A DNA stretch of 64,000 bases from Bacteroidota bacterium (GCA_023429985.1 JAEZCV010000141.1:1-64000), one strand, 5' to 3'; numbered from the stretch's first letter, positions 17,042 through 27,152 are shown. The notes: generated by a model not told the origin, from the letters alone. A program made the numbers and translations.

Positions 17042-17049
17042 CAAACATA
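17042..17049 (-). promoter_or_regulatory. TAnnTTTG -7 box upstream of the TonB-dependent receptor
   Basis: TATGTTTG on the minus strand is an exact match to the Bacteroidota -7 consensus, giving a leader of about 25 bases to ATG 17010. A clear -33 element is not seen. Confidence 0.4.
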
Positions 17050-17153
17050 TTTTGGATGCAGGCGCTGAGAAAAAAGCTTACACAAAACGGTATTTTAACG
17101 ATACATAGCGGGTTTTTAACCCAGCTGGGGAATTAATTATTAGTTTAAAATTT

Positions 17154-17161
17154 TATATTTG
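17154..17161 (+). promoter_or_regulatory. TAnnTTTG -7 box upstream of exported protein gene
   Basis: TATATTTG is an exact match to the -7 consensus, 17 bases before ATG 17179. The -33 region is not convincing. Confidence 0.35.
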
Positions 17162-17178
17162 GATGAATCTTCCCGGCT

Positions 17179-17907
17179 ATGAAATATCTTCTTTTTTCTC
17201 TGTTTGCTCTTTATTCTGGGTTTGCTGTTGCTCAAAGCAACGAAATAAAAGCAGTGCGTGTGAATCCACTGCATGAGAATATGCATTTATTAGACAACCA
17301 GGCTATGAAGTATAAAGAGTTTCAAAAGGGGAAGGTGATTTTTAAAGATTCAGCCCAAACCGAAGCCAGGTTGAATTTTCACCGGATTTATAATGAAGTT
17401 TTATTTTTAAATGATGAAGGAGATACCCTGGCTCTTTCCAATCCCGAAACCCTGGCCATGATCATTATGGGCACAGATACTTTTTTTTATTTTCAAAAAG
17501 GATATGGCCAGCAGATCACGCATTACCCCGATTATAACCTGGTAATGAAGCAAACACTGAAATTTATCGGTAAAGAAAAGAAAGGTGCCTATGGTTCTTA
17601 CTCCACTACTGCATCGGTAAATTCTGTATCTGATTTACATGTAGATGAAATGGCAGGAATTACAAATACTGTAGAGCCGGGAAAGACCAATTTATTTAAG
17701 GCTGATGAAAATTCGATATACACACCCAACTCGGAGTTTTTTATAACCGACAAATTCAATAACATGTTTCCCGCAAACAAGAAAAATGTTTTGAACCTCT
17801 TCAATAAAAATGGGCGGGCTATAAAAAAATATATTTCCAACAAAAAAGTAAATTTCAAAAAGCAGGATGACCTTGTTGAAATCATGGAATTTATTCAGCA
17901 GCTCTGA
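17179..17907 (+). CDS. exported hypothetical protein
   Basis: A 242-residue protein with a signal peptide (KYLLFSLFALYSGFAVAQS). The mature part begins with EIKAVRVNPLHENMHLLDNQA and contains TDTFFYFQKGYGQQITHYPDYNLVMK and a basic C-terminus (KKYISNKKVNFKKQDDLVEIMEF). The segment FNKNGRAIKKYISNKKVNF is common in secreted hypothetical proteins of Chitinophagaceae, but no function is assigned. An imperfect terminator follows. Confidence 0.65.
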   Translation: MKYLLFSLFALYSGFAVAQSNEIKAVRVNPLHENMHLLDNQAMKYKEFQKGKVIFKDSAQTEARLNFHRIYNEVLFLNDEGDTLALSNPETLAMIIMGTDTFFYFQKGYGQQITHYPDYNLVMKQTLKFIGKEKKGAYGSYSTTASVNSVSDLHVDEMAGITNTVEPGKTNLFKADENSIYTPNSEFFITDKFNNMFPANKKNVLNLFNKNGRAIKKYISNKKVNFKKQDDLVEIMEFIQQL

Positions 17908-17915
17908 TTCTTTAA

Positions 17916-17953
17916 GCTGAATAAATTTTTCTCACTTATATATATTATTCAGC
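17916..17953 (+). terminator. inverted repeat, probable terminator
   Basis: A 9-bp stem (GCTGAATAA and its complement) with a loop of about 20 bases, followed by ATATTTTTT, just after the exported protein gene. Confidence 0.45.
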
Positions 17954-17987
17954 ATATTTTTTGCTGTATATTCCTAAAGAGTTTTTC

Positions 17988-18188
17988 ATGAGGAATTCGG
18001 CAAGGAAAAATAAGAACAAAGAAAAAGTTCCATTAAAGCCCGGAAACTTTGCCAAGGTAAACAGTTCAGGCAGGGAAGAGCGTTTGCAACAAAACCAGGA
18101 TGAATTGCTGAGGTTTAATATTATTGGCAACAGGGCCCGCCGAAGCTTTAATAACGACATGCCCGGCGGTGGCTATGAAGGTTTTTGA
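17988..18188 (+). CDS. small basic hypothetical protein
   Basis: A 66-residue, strongly basic and polar protein (MRNSARKNKNKEKVPLKPG, then REERLQQNQDELLRFNIIG and a glycine-rich end). The ATG at 17988 is preferred over one nine codons upstream. No family is recognised. Its TGA directly abuts the convergent stop of the treY-malQ gene, as for other convergent pairs in this window, which supports it being real. Confidence 0.5.
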   Translation: MRNSARKNKNKEKVPLKPGNFAKVNSSGREERLQQNQDELLRFNIIGNRARRSFNNDMPGGGYEGF

Positions 18189-21100
18189 TTACCTGTTGTA
18201 AAACCATATCCATTTTTTTACTTCTTCAAGGTCCCGGGTTCTAAGGGGTTGGCTCATACTCCAGCTCCAGTTATTGGCTGTAGAGGAAGGAATATTCATC
18301 CTTGACGTTTCATTCAGTGCAAGAACATCCTGCAAAGGCAGAATTGCTATGTTGGCCACCGAAGCCATTGCCATTTTGCACATTTGAAAAGCAACATTGT
18401 TTTCGGTGATTTCCATACCAAAATAACCGGAGATCCTTTCCCGGGTTTTTGCATCGGTTTCTGTTCGGTACCATCCCTTTATTGTATTGTTATCATGCGT
18501 ACCTGTATAAACCAGGAAGTTTTTTTCGTGGTGATGTGGAATGTGTTCATTGGTATTGAAATTTTCTCCAAATGCAAATTGAAGCACTTTCATTCCGGGT
18601 AACCCGAATGCATCTCTTAATGTATGTACCGACGGAGTAATTTCCCCCAGGTCTTCGGCTACAAAGGGAAGTTCTCCAAGGGCGTTATGTATGGCAGTGA
18701 AAAATTTCTTTCCAGGGCCATTTACCCACCTGCCGTTTTTTGCAGTTTCTTCTGAAGCTTTCACTTCCCAGTAAGCATCAAAAGCCCTGAAGTGATCGAG
18801 GCGTACCAGGTCGAAGTATTCTATATTTTTCTTTAATCGTTTAATCCACCAGTTATACCCGGTTTCTTCATGCTTTTGCCAGTTGTAAACAGGCATTCCC
18901 CAAAGCTGACCCTCATTGCTGAAAGCATCTGGGGGTACGCCGGCAATGAATTTGGCGCTTCCATTTTCATCAAGCATAAAAAGTGAAGGATGAGACCATA
19001 CATCTGCCGAATCGTAGCTAACATAAAACGGGAGATCGCCCATTATTTTGACGCCCATTTCATTAGAATAATGCTTCAAAGATTTCCATTGAAGGTCAAA
19101 AATGAACTGGATCCATTTATAAAATTCTACCTGGTCGCGAAACCTGTTTTCAAGCAGATCTTTGTATGCATTATCAGGATTCCTTTGTTTTTCTTCCCAC
19201 TCATACCAGGGCAATCCATTGTTATTTTTTTTCAGTAAGGAAAATAAAGCAAAGTCGTTGAGCCATGATCGCTCCCTTGTTTTGAAGTTGGAAAAATCAC
19301 TTGCCATCTTGTTTTCTCCCTTAAGTTTGAAATTTTCAAATGCTTTTAGCAGCAATTTTTCTTTTACCTGTCGGGCATAATTAAAATCGGCCTGGGTGGA
19401 ATTTTGTTTTTTTAGTGCAGCGAATTCATGGTAATGCAACAGTTGCTGTTCTGCCAGGAGTTCAGGATTTATAAATAAAGGATTTCCCGCAAAACTTGAA
19501 GTAGCACTGTAGGGAGAAAATCCCTGCCCTTCTTCCGTAGGGTTAAGTGGTAAGATCTGCCAGTATTTTAAACCTGCAGATGACAATGCGTTTACGAATG
19601 AATAGGCTTCACTGCCCATGTCACCACAACCATATACCGAAGGCAGGGAACTTAAGTGTAAAAGAATTCCGGCTGATCTTTCTTTTCCGGGAGTGTTGCC
19701 TGCAAGAACAGAAACCGGAAGGGTATCGAAAAGATCATTTAAAAGAATTTCTTTGGAATCTGTTTTTGAATGGAGAAGCACGTGTTTCCATCCATCTTTG
19801 GAAGCAGGAAGCCTGAGCGTGGTATTTGCCCAATCGAATTTTTCTTTCGATTTAAAATTAAATGAAAGCAAAGGAATGGTTACAACAATCATTGTATTTC
19901 CTGCGCTTCTGGCAAATGAAAACGCAAATTCTTTATACTTCCCTGTTATTTCAAGGGGAATGTATTCTCCGTTTAAAAAAACATTTGGATAAGCATTTCT
20001 TAATTGTAATAGTTTATTTAAGATGTAAAGTTTGAACTTTCCTGAACGTTTTTCTTTCCATAAGTTTTCAACCAATTGAGGGTTGATATCTTCTATTTCA
20101 TTCAAAATATTTTTTCTTAATTCATAGTCCACCGGTCGCCTGTTATCGGGATCAACAAGGCTAAGATCCCATAATTCAGTACCCTGGTAGATGTCTGGAA
20201 TTCCCGGGGCTATAGTTTTTAAAACCAGTTGGGCAATTGAATTATGAATTCCAGCATCAGTTAAATCCCCAATGAATCGCGTAAAAGATTTATAAAAAGG
20301 GTTTGATGGTTCTAACAAAGAAGCAGTAAATTCTTTAATTGCAGCTTCATATCTTTCGTTAGGCTGGTTCCAGTTAGTGATGCGCTTAGCTTCCCTGAAT
20401 GCTTTTATAAAATATTCCTGCAATCTGTTTTTATAATCATCAATATCAAAATTGCCAACAGGCCATGAACCTGCAAGGGTCTGGTAAATAAAATATTCAT
20501 CATTAACATCTGGTGCCCCTGAAACTCTGAGGTCTTTATTGATGTGCTGCCATTCATTAATTTTTTCTATCCACAGTTCCGGCATTTGCGAAATAACATT
20601 TAGCCTGGCTCTCACATCTTCACCTCTTTTGGTATCATGGGTGGAAGTTGCGTTTTGGGTATGCGGCCATAAATGCTTTCTTGTAAGCATGGCATCATGC
20701 ATATCTTTTAAGGTAATGCCAAAAGCCCCGGGAGCATCACCAACTTCGTTGTGGGCAATAAACCGGTTATAGGTATACATGAGCGTGTCTTCAACTCCCT
20801 TTGCCATTAAAGGGCCGGTAAACTGCATGCAACGCATGAAGAAATAGAGGCAACGTGAACGCAGTTTTTCATCTTTGGAATTTTTAGCAAACAACATCAC
20901 CTGTGCAAGGAGGTCGGTTGCCGCCGACAGGTCTGGCCTGCTTGTTTTAATTTGAGTGAAAACTTTTTGCAATGAATTTTGCTCTTCTTCCGCCAGGGGG
21001 TATTCATTTCCATAAAACCTGTATACCGGGCAGTGGATGAGGAATTCAGCAATGGCTGTTTTAATATCCTCCGTACGCATTTGCGCATAATCCTCCTCGT

Positions 21101-22358
21101 TAACGATTCCGGATGTCATGAAAAGAACAAAAAGGTTTTCAAGCTCGCCTCCCATATTCTGGTAAAGGATCATTGACTTTTTATCTCTTACCTGCTGCGA
21201 TACACTTCGTTTCTCATCCACCAGTGAATTGTAAAACAAGGTGAGTTTTTCTTCCGATGTGTTTTGTGTTAATAAGTTATTTGCCAGGGCCAGGAAATCA
21301 TAACCTGTTGTTCCCTCCACAGGCCAGTTAGTGGGAAGGTGTTCTCCGGGTTTAAGAATTTTTTCAACAGAAATATAAATATCGCCTGCTGCTTCACGTA
21401 ATTGTTTCAAATATCCGGTGGGATCAAACAAGCCATCTATGTGGTCGATCCTCAAACCGCTGATGAGGTTTTGTTTTACGAGAGAAAGTATAAAGGAGTG
21501 ATGTTGTTCAAATACATCTTTGTTTTGAATATTAAGACAGATAAGACTATTGACGGTAAAAAATCTCCGGTAGTTTATCTGGCTGTCGGTTTCCTTCCAG
21601 TTACATAAGCGATAATGCTGTTCGTCAGCAATGTTTTTGAGTGCCTCTACATTTGAATTGATCTTTGCAATAGTTTTTTGAATTGTTGTCCTTAAGTTTT
21701 TATCATTCCATAAGCTGTGTAACTGTACAAGGATCTCATTCCACTGGTGTTTGAATATATTGCGGTCTTCCTGTTGCAGTGCCTCCGTTATCAACTTCTC
21801 CAACTGTTGTAAGGAATCTGAAGGATCTGAATTTTTCAGAATGTATCGGTAAGTTCCCGGCTTTAAAGGATAAGCGTTATCAAAATATTTTAAAACCAGT
21901 TTTTCGTTTTCGTATGCAATTGTAATTTCTCCTTTTTCAATTAGCTCGCTTGCATCGGCACCCAGGAAGGGAAGCATTACCGGGCCTTTTTCAAAATCAA
22001 CATCAAAGAATGAAGCATAGATGGAACTTTCTCCTTTTTCAAGTAAGTCGGCAATCCATGGGTTTTCGGGAAAGAAGGCCATGTGATTGGGAACAATATC
22101 CTGCATCCAGTTCATCTTCAACGATTTTACCTCCTTTAATAATTCAATAAAAGATTCATTGCTGCCTATTTCAGGGTTAACTGATGAAGGGTCAAGTAAA
22201 TCATAACCATGATTGCTGCCTTTTACTGCTGTAAAAACAGGCGAAGCATAAATGGTTGTAATACCAAGTTTTTTTAGGTAAGGAAGAATTTTTTTTAGAT
22301 GTTCAAAAGTGAAATCCTTATGAAACTGAATCCTGTATGTTGAAACTATATTCTTCAT
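18189..22358 (-). CDS. treY-malQ: fusion of malto-oligosyltrehalose synthase (TreY) and 4-alpha-glucanotransferase (MalQ)
   Basis: A 1389-residue fusion. Residues 1 to about 885 are TreY, which turns the reducing end of a maltodextrin into a trehalosyl unit: STYRIQFHKDFTFEHL, YASPVF, GSNHGYDLLD, the nucleophile region GLRIDHIDGL, the acid/base region ISVEKIL, and the third acid in STHDTKRGEDVRAR. Residues about 893-1389 are a complete MalQ: AGILLHLSSLPSVYGCGDMG, VRLDHFRAFD (nucleophile), VAEDLG (acid), TGTHDNNT (third aspartate). The joint falls near 19682. All catalytic acids of both halves are present. It is last in the treX-treZ operon, 5 bases after treZ. MalQ could reshuffle the short maltodextrins that TreY leaves. 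Confidence 0.93.
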   Translation of the reverse strand: MKNIVSTYRIQFHKDFTFEHLKKILPYLKKLGITTIYASPVFTAVKGSNHGYDLLDPSSVNPEIGSNESFIELLKEVKSLKMNWMQDIVPNHMAFFPENPWIADLLEKGESSIYASFFDVDFEKGPVMLPFLGADASELIEKGEITIAYENEKLVLKYFDNAYPLKPGTYRYILKNSDPSDSLQQLEKLITEALQQEDRNIFKHQWNEILVQLHSLWNDKNLRTTIQKTIAKINSNVEALKNIADEQHYRLCNWKETDSQINYRRFFTVNSLICLNIQNKDVFEQHHSFILSLVKQNLISGLRIDHIDGLFDPTGYLKQLREAAGDIYISVEKILKPGEHLPTNWPVEGTTGYDFLALANNLLTQNTSEEKLTLFYNSLVDEKRSVSQQVRDKKSMILYQNMGGELENLFVLFMTSGIVNEEDYAQMRTEDIKTAIAEFLIHCPVYRFYGNEYPLAEEEQNSLQKVFTQIKTSRPDLSAATDLLAQVMLFAKNSKDEKLRSRCLYFFMRCMQFTGPLMAKGVEDTLMYTYNRFIAHNEVGDAPGAFGITLKDMHDAMLTRKHLWPHTQNATSTHDTKRGEDVRARLNVISQMPELWIEKINEWQHINKDLRVSGAPDVNDEYFIYQTLAGSWPVGNFDIDDYKNRLQEYFIKAFREAKRITNWNQPNERYEAAIKEFTASLLEPSNPFYKSFTRFIGDLTDAGIHNSIAQLVLKTIAPGIPDIYQGTELWDLSLVDPDNRRPVDYELRKNILNEIEDINPQLVENLWKEKRSGKFKLYILNKLLQLRNAYPNVFLNGEYIPLEITGKYKEFAFSFARSAGNTMIVVTIPLLSFNFKSKEKFDWANTTLRLPASKDGWKHVLLHSKTDSKEILLNDLFDTLPVSVLAGNTPGKERSAGILLHLSSLPSVYGCGDMGSEAYSFVNALSSAGLKYWQILPLNPTEEGQGFSPYSATSSFAGNPLFINPELLAEQQLLHYHEFAALKKQNSTQADFNYARQVKEKLLLKAFENFKLKGENKMASDFSNFKTRERSWLNDFALFSLLKKNNNGLPWYEWEEKQRNPDNAYKDLLENRFRDQVEFYKWIQFIFDLQWKSLKHYSNEMGVKIMGDLPFYVSYDSADVWSHPSLFMLDENGSAKFIAGVPPDAFSNEGQLWGMPVYNWQKHEETGYNWWIKRLKKNIEYFDLVRLDHFRAFDAYWEVKASEETAKNGRWVNGPGKKFFTAIHNALGELPFVAEDLGEITPSVHTLRDAFGLPGMKVLQFAFGENFNTNEHIPHHHEKNFLVYTGTHDNNTIKGWYRTETDAKTRERISGYFGMEITENNVAFQMCKMAMASVANIAILPLQDVLALNETSRMNIPSSTANNWSWSMSQPLRTRDLEEVKKWIWFYNR

Positions 22359-22363
22359 CTGCT

Positions 22364-24214
22364 TTACAAATTATTGTGATTGCAATAAACCTGTATGGAT
22401 TCAGGTTGAAGTGCAATGGTTGCTGTTCCTGGCTGGTTGGCTTTTATTATGGAAGGAGTTGCAGCGGGGCCCAACCAGAAAGGATGTGCAGAATCGAGTA
22501 TGCGAAACCATTGTTTTGAATACGAAGGCGGCATAATGAATTGTTGTCTTTTAGAAAAGTTCAACAAAGAAATAGTGCTTTCATCCTGATGCCAGCGATG
22601 TAACAATATGGTTTTTGCCTGTTTATTACATTCAACATGCAATTGCTTTCGTAACAGATTTTTAAGTGAAGGGTATTTCTTTCTTATTGAAATAATCTCG
22701 CGGTAAAACCGAAACATGGCCTGGTGCTTCTCTTCATTTAATAAATTCCATTGAAGTTTTGATTGTTGATATGAAGACAGCGCCAGCGGATCAGGCGCAT
22801 CTTCACCACGATGGAAATCAGCAAATTCCTTTTTTCTTCCATTTCTTACCGCTTCTGCAATATCCTTATCGCCATGATCTACAAAATAAAGAAAGGGATT
22901 TGTTTCGCCCCATTCTTCTCCCATAAAAAGCATGGGTAAAAAAGGACTTACCATAATGGCACCGGCGAGTAATTTTTGCATTTCAAAGCTATAAAGTACT
23001 GCACTTCTTTCGCCCAGCATCCGGTTTCCCACCTGGTCGTGGTTTTGCGAAAACACAACGAACTGTTCGCCTTCGTTGGTTGATTTTCTTCCAAAAATCT
23101 TTTTACGATGAGAGGAAAACTGGCCATCGAAAACATAGGCATCCTGGTATGCTTTAGCAAGATGCTCAACACCGCTAAAGTCAGAATAATACCCTGCCGG
23201 TTTTTCACCTGCTGAAACACGGAGTGCGTGGTGAAATTCATCTATCCACTGTGCATTCATTCCATATCCTCCCATTGAAGTGGGATTGATGAATTTAGGA
23301 TCGTTCAGGTCTACTTCTGCAATTAAATAATAGCGGCGGCCTGTAATTGTTTCAAGGTCATCTTTTGTTTTTTTTATTTCTGACAAAATATGTTCAGGGC
23401 TGTGATCTTTAATGGCATGTACGGCATCAAGTCTTAAAGCATCTACATGAAAATCGCGTAGCCACATTAGGGCGTTTTCAATAAAAAAATTTCTTACGCC
23501 ATCGCACCAGGCATCATCAAAATTTATTGCCTTGCCCCAGGGTGTTTTGTATTTATCTGTAAAATAAGGTGCAAAGGATTCTGTATAATTTCCTTCCGGA
23601 CCAAAATGGTTATACACAACATCTACAATTACAGCAATATCTTTTTCGTGGCAGATATTTACAAATTCCTGGAAGGCTTTTGGTCCTCCGTATGAATTTT
23701 GTACTGCAAAAGGATATACTCCATCATATCCCCAGTTTCTTTCTCCAGGAAACTGGGCGATGGGCATTAATTCTATTGCATTAATGCCCAGCTTTTTCAA
23801 GTGATCTAATTTTTGAATGATACCCTTGAAATTTCCTTCAGGAGAAAAACATCCGGTATGCAGTTCATAAATGATATAATCATGCTGAGGATGATTTTGC
23901 CATTGCTGGTCGGTCCATTTAAAATCCAGGTCCACAACCTGTGAATGTGCATGCACACCTTGCGGCTGCAATGAAGATGCAGGATCGGGCAGTTCCTGTT
24001 TGTCGTCAAGTTTGAATTTATACAGGCGTCCATCGAGGTTTTCCGGGATCTCTACATTCCAGTATCCATATTTTGTTTTGATCAGTTGAAATTTTTTTTC
24101 ATCATCAAAAATGATCTCAACCATATTTGCATCAGGAGCATACAAAAGAACCCTGGTAATGCCTTCAATAATATTTACTCCAATTGACCGGTTTTTCAGG
24201 TTGAAATTATCCAT
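22364..24214 (-). CDS. treZ: malto-oligosyltrehalose trehalohydrolase (TreZ)
   Basis: A 616-residue GH13 enzyme that releases trehalose from maltooligosyl-trehalose. An N-terminal carbohydrate-binding-like domain (about 1-100) precedes the barrel, with YELHTGCFSPEGNF, GVYPFAVQNSYGGP, nucleophile VDALRLDAVHAIKD, acid/base YLIAEVDLND and FSQNHDQVGNR. These are diagnostic of TreZ rather than a branching enzyme. Its ATG shares one base with the treX stop (TAATG), and treY-malQ begins 5 bases downstream, so this is a tight operon. Confidence 0.94.
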   Translation of the reverse strand: MDNFNLKNRSIGVNIIEGITRVLLYAPDANMVEIIFDDEKKFQLIKTKYGYWNVEIPENLDGRLYKFKLDDKQELPDPASSLQPQGVHAHSQVVDLDFKWTDQQWQNHPQHDYIIYELHTGCFSPEGNFKGIIQKLDHLKKLGINAIELMPIAQFPGERNWGYDGVYPFAVQNSYGGPKAFQEFVNICHEKDIAVIVDVVYNHFGPEGNYTESFAPYFTDKYKTPWGKAINFDDAWCDGVRNFFIENALMWLRDFHVDALRLDAVHAIKDHSPEHILSEIKKTKDDLETITGRRYYLIAEVDLNDPKFINPTSMGGYGMNAQWIDEFHHALRVSAGEKPAGYYSDFSGVEHLAKAYQDAYVFDGQFSSHRKKIFGRKSTNEGEQFVVFSQNHDQVGNRMLGERSAVLYSFEMQKLLAGAIMVSPFLPMLFMGEEWGETNPFLYFVDHGDKDIAEAVRNGRKKEFADFHRGEDAPDPLALSSYQQSKLQWNLLNEEKHQAMFRFYREIISIRKKYPSLKNLLRKQLHVECNKQAKTILLHRWHQDESTISLLNFSKRQQFIMPPSYSKQWFRILDSAHPFWLGPAATPSIIKANQPGTATIALQPESIQVYCNHNNL

Positions 24215-26361
24215 TATGCAAGTGGATGTTTAAGAAGTATGATAGAGCGATCAGGAACATGCACCATTTCTCCGGCTTTGAAAATTTCGGTAGGTTCATC
24301 AACCTGGTTAAGGCTTGTGTCAAGAATTTTTATCCATGTACTTCCAAATTTTTCGGCTGGAAGTTTATAATCAAGGCCATGGTGTGCTGCATTGAAAATA
24401 ATATAAAAGCTTTCATCAACTATAGGTTCGCCTTTTGGTCCGGAAGATCTTATTGTATTGCCATTGAGGTATACACCAAGTGATTTGGCAAAATCGAGCG
24501 ACCAGTTTTCTTCACTCATTTCTTCACCACCGGGATGAAACCATGCAATGTCTTCGAGACCTACACCTTTAATTGGTCTTCCCTTGAACCAGCGTTTTCT
24601 TGAAAAACTGGGATGCGATTTATAAAAATGGATCAGCTTTTTTGTATACTCCATTAACGACTTATCGGCTGCCTCCCAATTAAGCCATGAAATTTCATTA
24701 TCCTGGCAATAAGCGTTGTTGTTTCCATATTGTGTTCGACTGAATTCATCACCTGCAACAATCATGGGCACACCTTGCGATAAGAACAGTGTGGTGAGGA
24801 AGTTTCTTTTTTGTTTGTTGCGCAAGGCCAGAATGGCCTGATCATCTGTAGGTCCTTCCACGCCGCAGTTCCAGGAGCGGTTATGGGTTTCGCCATCATT
24901 GTTGTTTTCTTTATTCGCCTCGTTATGTTTTTCGTTGTAAGAAACCAGGTCGTTTAATGTAAAGCCATCGTGAGCCGTTATAAAGTTGATGCTGGCTGTG
25001 GGTCTTCGGTAGTCATTTTTATAAAGATCTGAGCTCCCGGTAATCCTTTCTGCGAATTCCGAAAGCATACTATCTGCACCTCTCCAGAAGTCGCGCATAC
25101 AGTCGCGATATTTTCCATTCCATTCACCCCAACCCGGAGGGAATTTGCCTACCTGGTAACCACCTTCGCCAACATCCCATGGTTCTGCAATTAATTTAAC
25201 CTGAGAAATAACGGGGTCCTGGTGAATGATGTCAAAAAATGCACTTAGCCTGTCTACATCATGCAATTCTCTTGCAAGTGCCGAAGCAAGATCGAAACGG
25301 AAACCATCAACATGCATTTCCAGCACCCAGTAGCGAAGACTGTCCATGATCAATCTTAAAACATTTGGAAGTCTTGCATTTAAAGTATTGCCGGTTCCGG
25401 TATAATCCATATAGAACCTGCAGTTTTCTGTAAGGCGGTAATAAGATTGATTATCTATCCCTCGGAAGCAAACAGTGGGTCCCATATGATTGCCTTCACC
25501 AGTATGATTATAAACCACATCAAGTATAACTTCAATTCCTGCCTGGTGAAGCGCTTTCACCATTTTTTTAAATTCTTTCACCTGTCCGCCATCTTTTCCA
25601 TCTCCCGAATAGAATCGAACATCGGGTGCAAAGAATCCAATTGAATTATAGCCCCAGTAATTGGTAAGATCATTTTCCTTCAGGTGCCTGTCGGTAATAA
25701 AATGATGTACAGGCATTAATTCAATGGCATTAATACCCAGGTCTTTTAAATATTGAATCGAAACAGGATGCGCCAGTCCCGCATAAGTTCCTCTTAAATC
25801 ATCGGGTATTTCGGGATGTAACATGGTAAAACCCTTTACATGGGTTTCGTAAATAATGGTTTTATGATAGGGTATGCGGGGATGTTTATCTCCTGCCCAG
25901 TTGAAACGGGTATCAATCACCACCGATTTAGGAACAAAAGGTGCGCTATCGAGAGTGCTGAAACTTAAATCGGCATCGGGGTGACCTACTTCATATCCAA
26001 ACATGGCATCGCTCCATTGAACGGTTCCCGAAATTGCTTTTGCGTAGGGATCAAGCAATAATTTATTAGCGTTAAAACGATGGCCATTATGTGGTTCGTA
26101 AGGTCCATGAACCCGGAAGCCATAGAGTTGTCCCGGATCGATGCCCGGAAGGTAAATGTGCCAGACATGGTTCGATCTTTCCCTGATCTTTATTCTATGC
26201 GTTTCCTGTTGAGGTTGTGTAGAATTAAATAAACATAATTCTACACCTGATGCATTTTCGGCATATAGGGCAAAATTAACTCCTTCACCGTCCCAGGTGG
26301 CTCCTAGTGGAAAGGGCTCTCCGGGATATATACTTAAGTCCATTTGATATCTTTTTTCCAA
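24214..26361 (-). CDS. treX: glycogen debranching enzyme (TreX/GlgX, isoamylase type)
   Basis: A 715-residue GH13 isoamylase-type debranching enzyme that cuts alpha-1,6 branches of glycogen to give linear chains. The N-terminal CBM48-like domain shows GEPFPLGATWDGEGVNFALY. The barrel has YETHVKGFT, GYNSIGFFAPDVRF, nucleophile VDGFRFDLASAL, acid/base KLIAEPWDVGEGGYQVGKFP and ITAHDGFTLNDLVSY. It is the first gene of treX-treZ-treYmalQ, which as a set converts glycogen or maltodextrin to trehalose. No glycogen synthase or branching enzyme is in the window. Confidence 0.94.
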   Translation of the reverse strand: MEKRYQMDLSIYPGEPFPLGATWDGEGVNFALYAENASGVELCLFNSTQPQQETHRIKIRERSNHVWHIYLPGIDPGQLYGFRVHGPYEPHNGHRFNANKLLLDPYAKAISGTVQWSDAMFGYEVGHPDADLSFSTLDSAPFVPKSVVIDTRFNWAGDKHPRIPYHKTIIYETHVKGFTMLHPEIPDDLRGTYAGLAHPVSIQYLKDLGINAIELMPVHHFITDRHLKENDLTNYWGYNSIGFFAPDVRFYSGDGKDGGQVKEFKKMVKALHQAGIEVILDVVYNHTGEGNHMGPTVCFRGIDNQSYYRLTENCRFYMDYTGTGNTLNARLPNVLRLIMDSLRYWVLEMHVDGFRFDLASALARELHDVDRLSAFFDIIHQDPVISQVKLIAEPWDVGEGGYQVGKFPPGWGEWNGKYRDCMRDFWRGADSMLSEFAERITGSSDLYKNDYRRPTASINFITAHDGFTLNDLVSYNEKHNEANKENNNDGETHNRSWNCGVEGPTDDQAILALRNKQKRNFLTTLFLSQGVPMIVAGDEFSRTQYGNNNAYCQDNEISWLNWEAADKSLMEYTKKLIHFYKSHPSFSRKRWFKGRPIKGVGLEDIAWFHPGGEEMSEENWSLDFAKSLGVYLNGNTIRSSGPKGEPIVDESFYIIFNAAHHGLDYKLPAEKFGSTWIKILDTSLNQVDEPTEIFKAGEMVHVPDRSIILLKHPLA

Positions 26362-26483
26362 TTCCTGCGTGGGTTAAATAGTCAATTGTCTTGCCACCAT
26401 ATTATGAAATAAACCATTACCAGGGATTTAAATAATTCATTAGCAGCAAATAAGATTTTAGTTAAATTGAAAATCAATCAACC

Positions 26484-27152
26484 ATGAACTGGTCGGAACA
26501 CCTGGTAAATTTTTATAAAGATCTGAAACCGCCCTCACTTCAAGGAGGGATGGAATGGATGCACCCTCATATTTCACCCGAAGTGGCCGACGTTGCAGGA
26601 AGTTTTTACAATAAATTTTTCAACGACAGGCATCCCAGGCTCATTTTGCTGGGCATTAACCCCGGCAGGTTTGGAGCTGGCGTAACAGGCATAAATTTTA
26701 CGGCACCGCGTCAGCTGGATGAAGTGGGCATATCGCACCCATTTAAGAATCAATCCGAACTTTCAGCAGGATTTATATATGAAATGATAGATGCCTTTGG
26801 TGGAGCAAAGGCGTTTTATGCAAATTGCGTTTTGGGTTCGGTTTGTCCGCTGGGATTAACATTTAAAGGAAAGAACATCAATTATTATGATGATAAGGAG
26901 GTGATGGAAGCGTTGCGGCCATTTATTGTATCGAGCATGAATAGCCTGCTTCAACTTCCTTACAGGCCTGTTGCAATTTCAATTGGAGGCGAAAAAAACT
27001 TTAAATACCTGCAGAAGATCAATCATGAAAACCGGTGGTTTGAAAAAATTGATAAACTGGCGCATCCACGTTTTATCATGCAATATCGAAGGAAGGAAAA
27101 GGACGCGTATATAAATGAGTATGTGGAAACGATAAGAAAATATTTACTGTAA
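26484..27152 (+). CDS. SMUG2-type uracil-DNA glycosylase family protein
   Basis: A 222-residue protein of the uracil-DNA glycosylase superfamily (SMUG2, earlier DUF4918). The active-site loop LGINPGRFGAGVTGINFTAP (about residues 52-71) and the C-terminal AHPRFIMQY motif match the family. It removes damaged pyrimidines such as uracil from DNA; the exact substrate in this subgroup is less certain. It stands alone, divergent from the trehalose operon. Confidence 0.85.
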   Translation: MNWSEHLVNFYKDLKPPSLQGGMEWMHPHISPEVADVAGSFYNKFFNDRHPRLILLGINPGRFGAGVTGINFTAPRQLDEVGISHPFKNQSELSAGFIYEMIDAFGGAKAFYANCVLGSVCPLGLTFKGKNINYYDDKEVMEALRPFIVSSMNSLLQLPYRPVAISIGGEKNFKYLQKINHENRWFEKIDKLAHPRFIMQYRRKEKDAYINEYVETIRKYLL

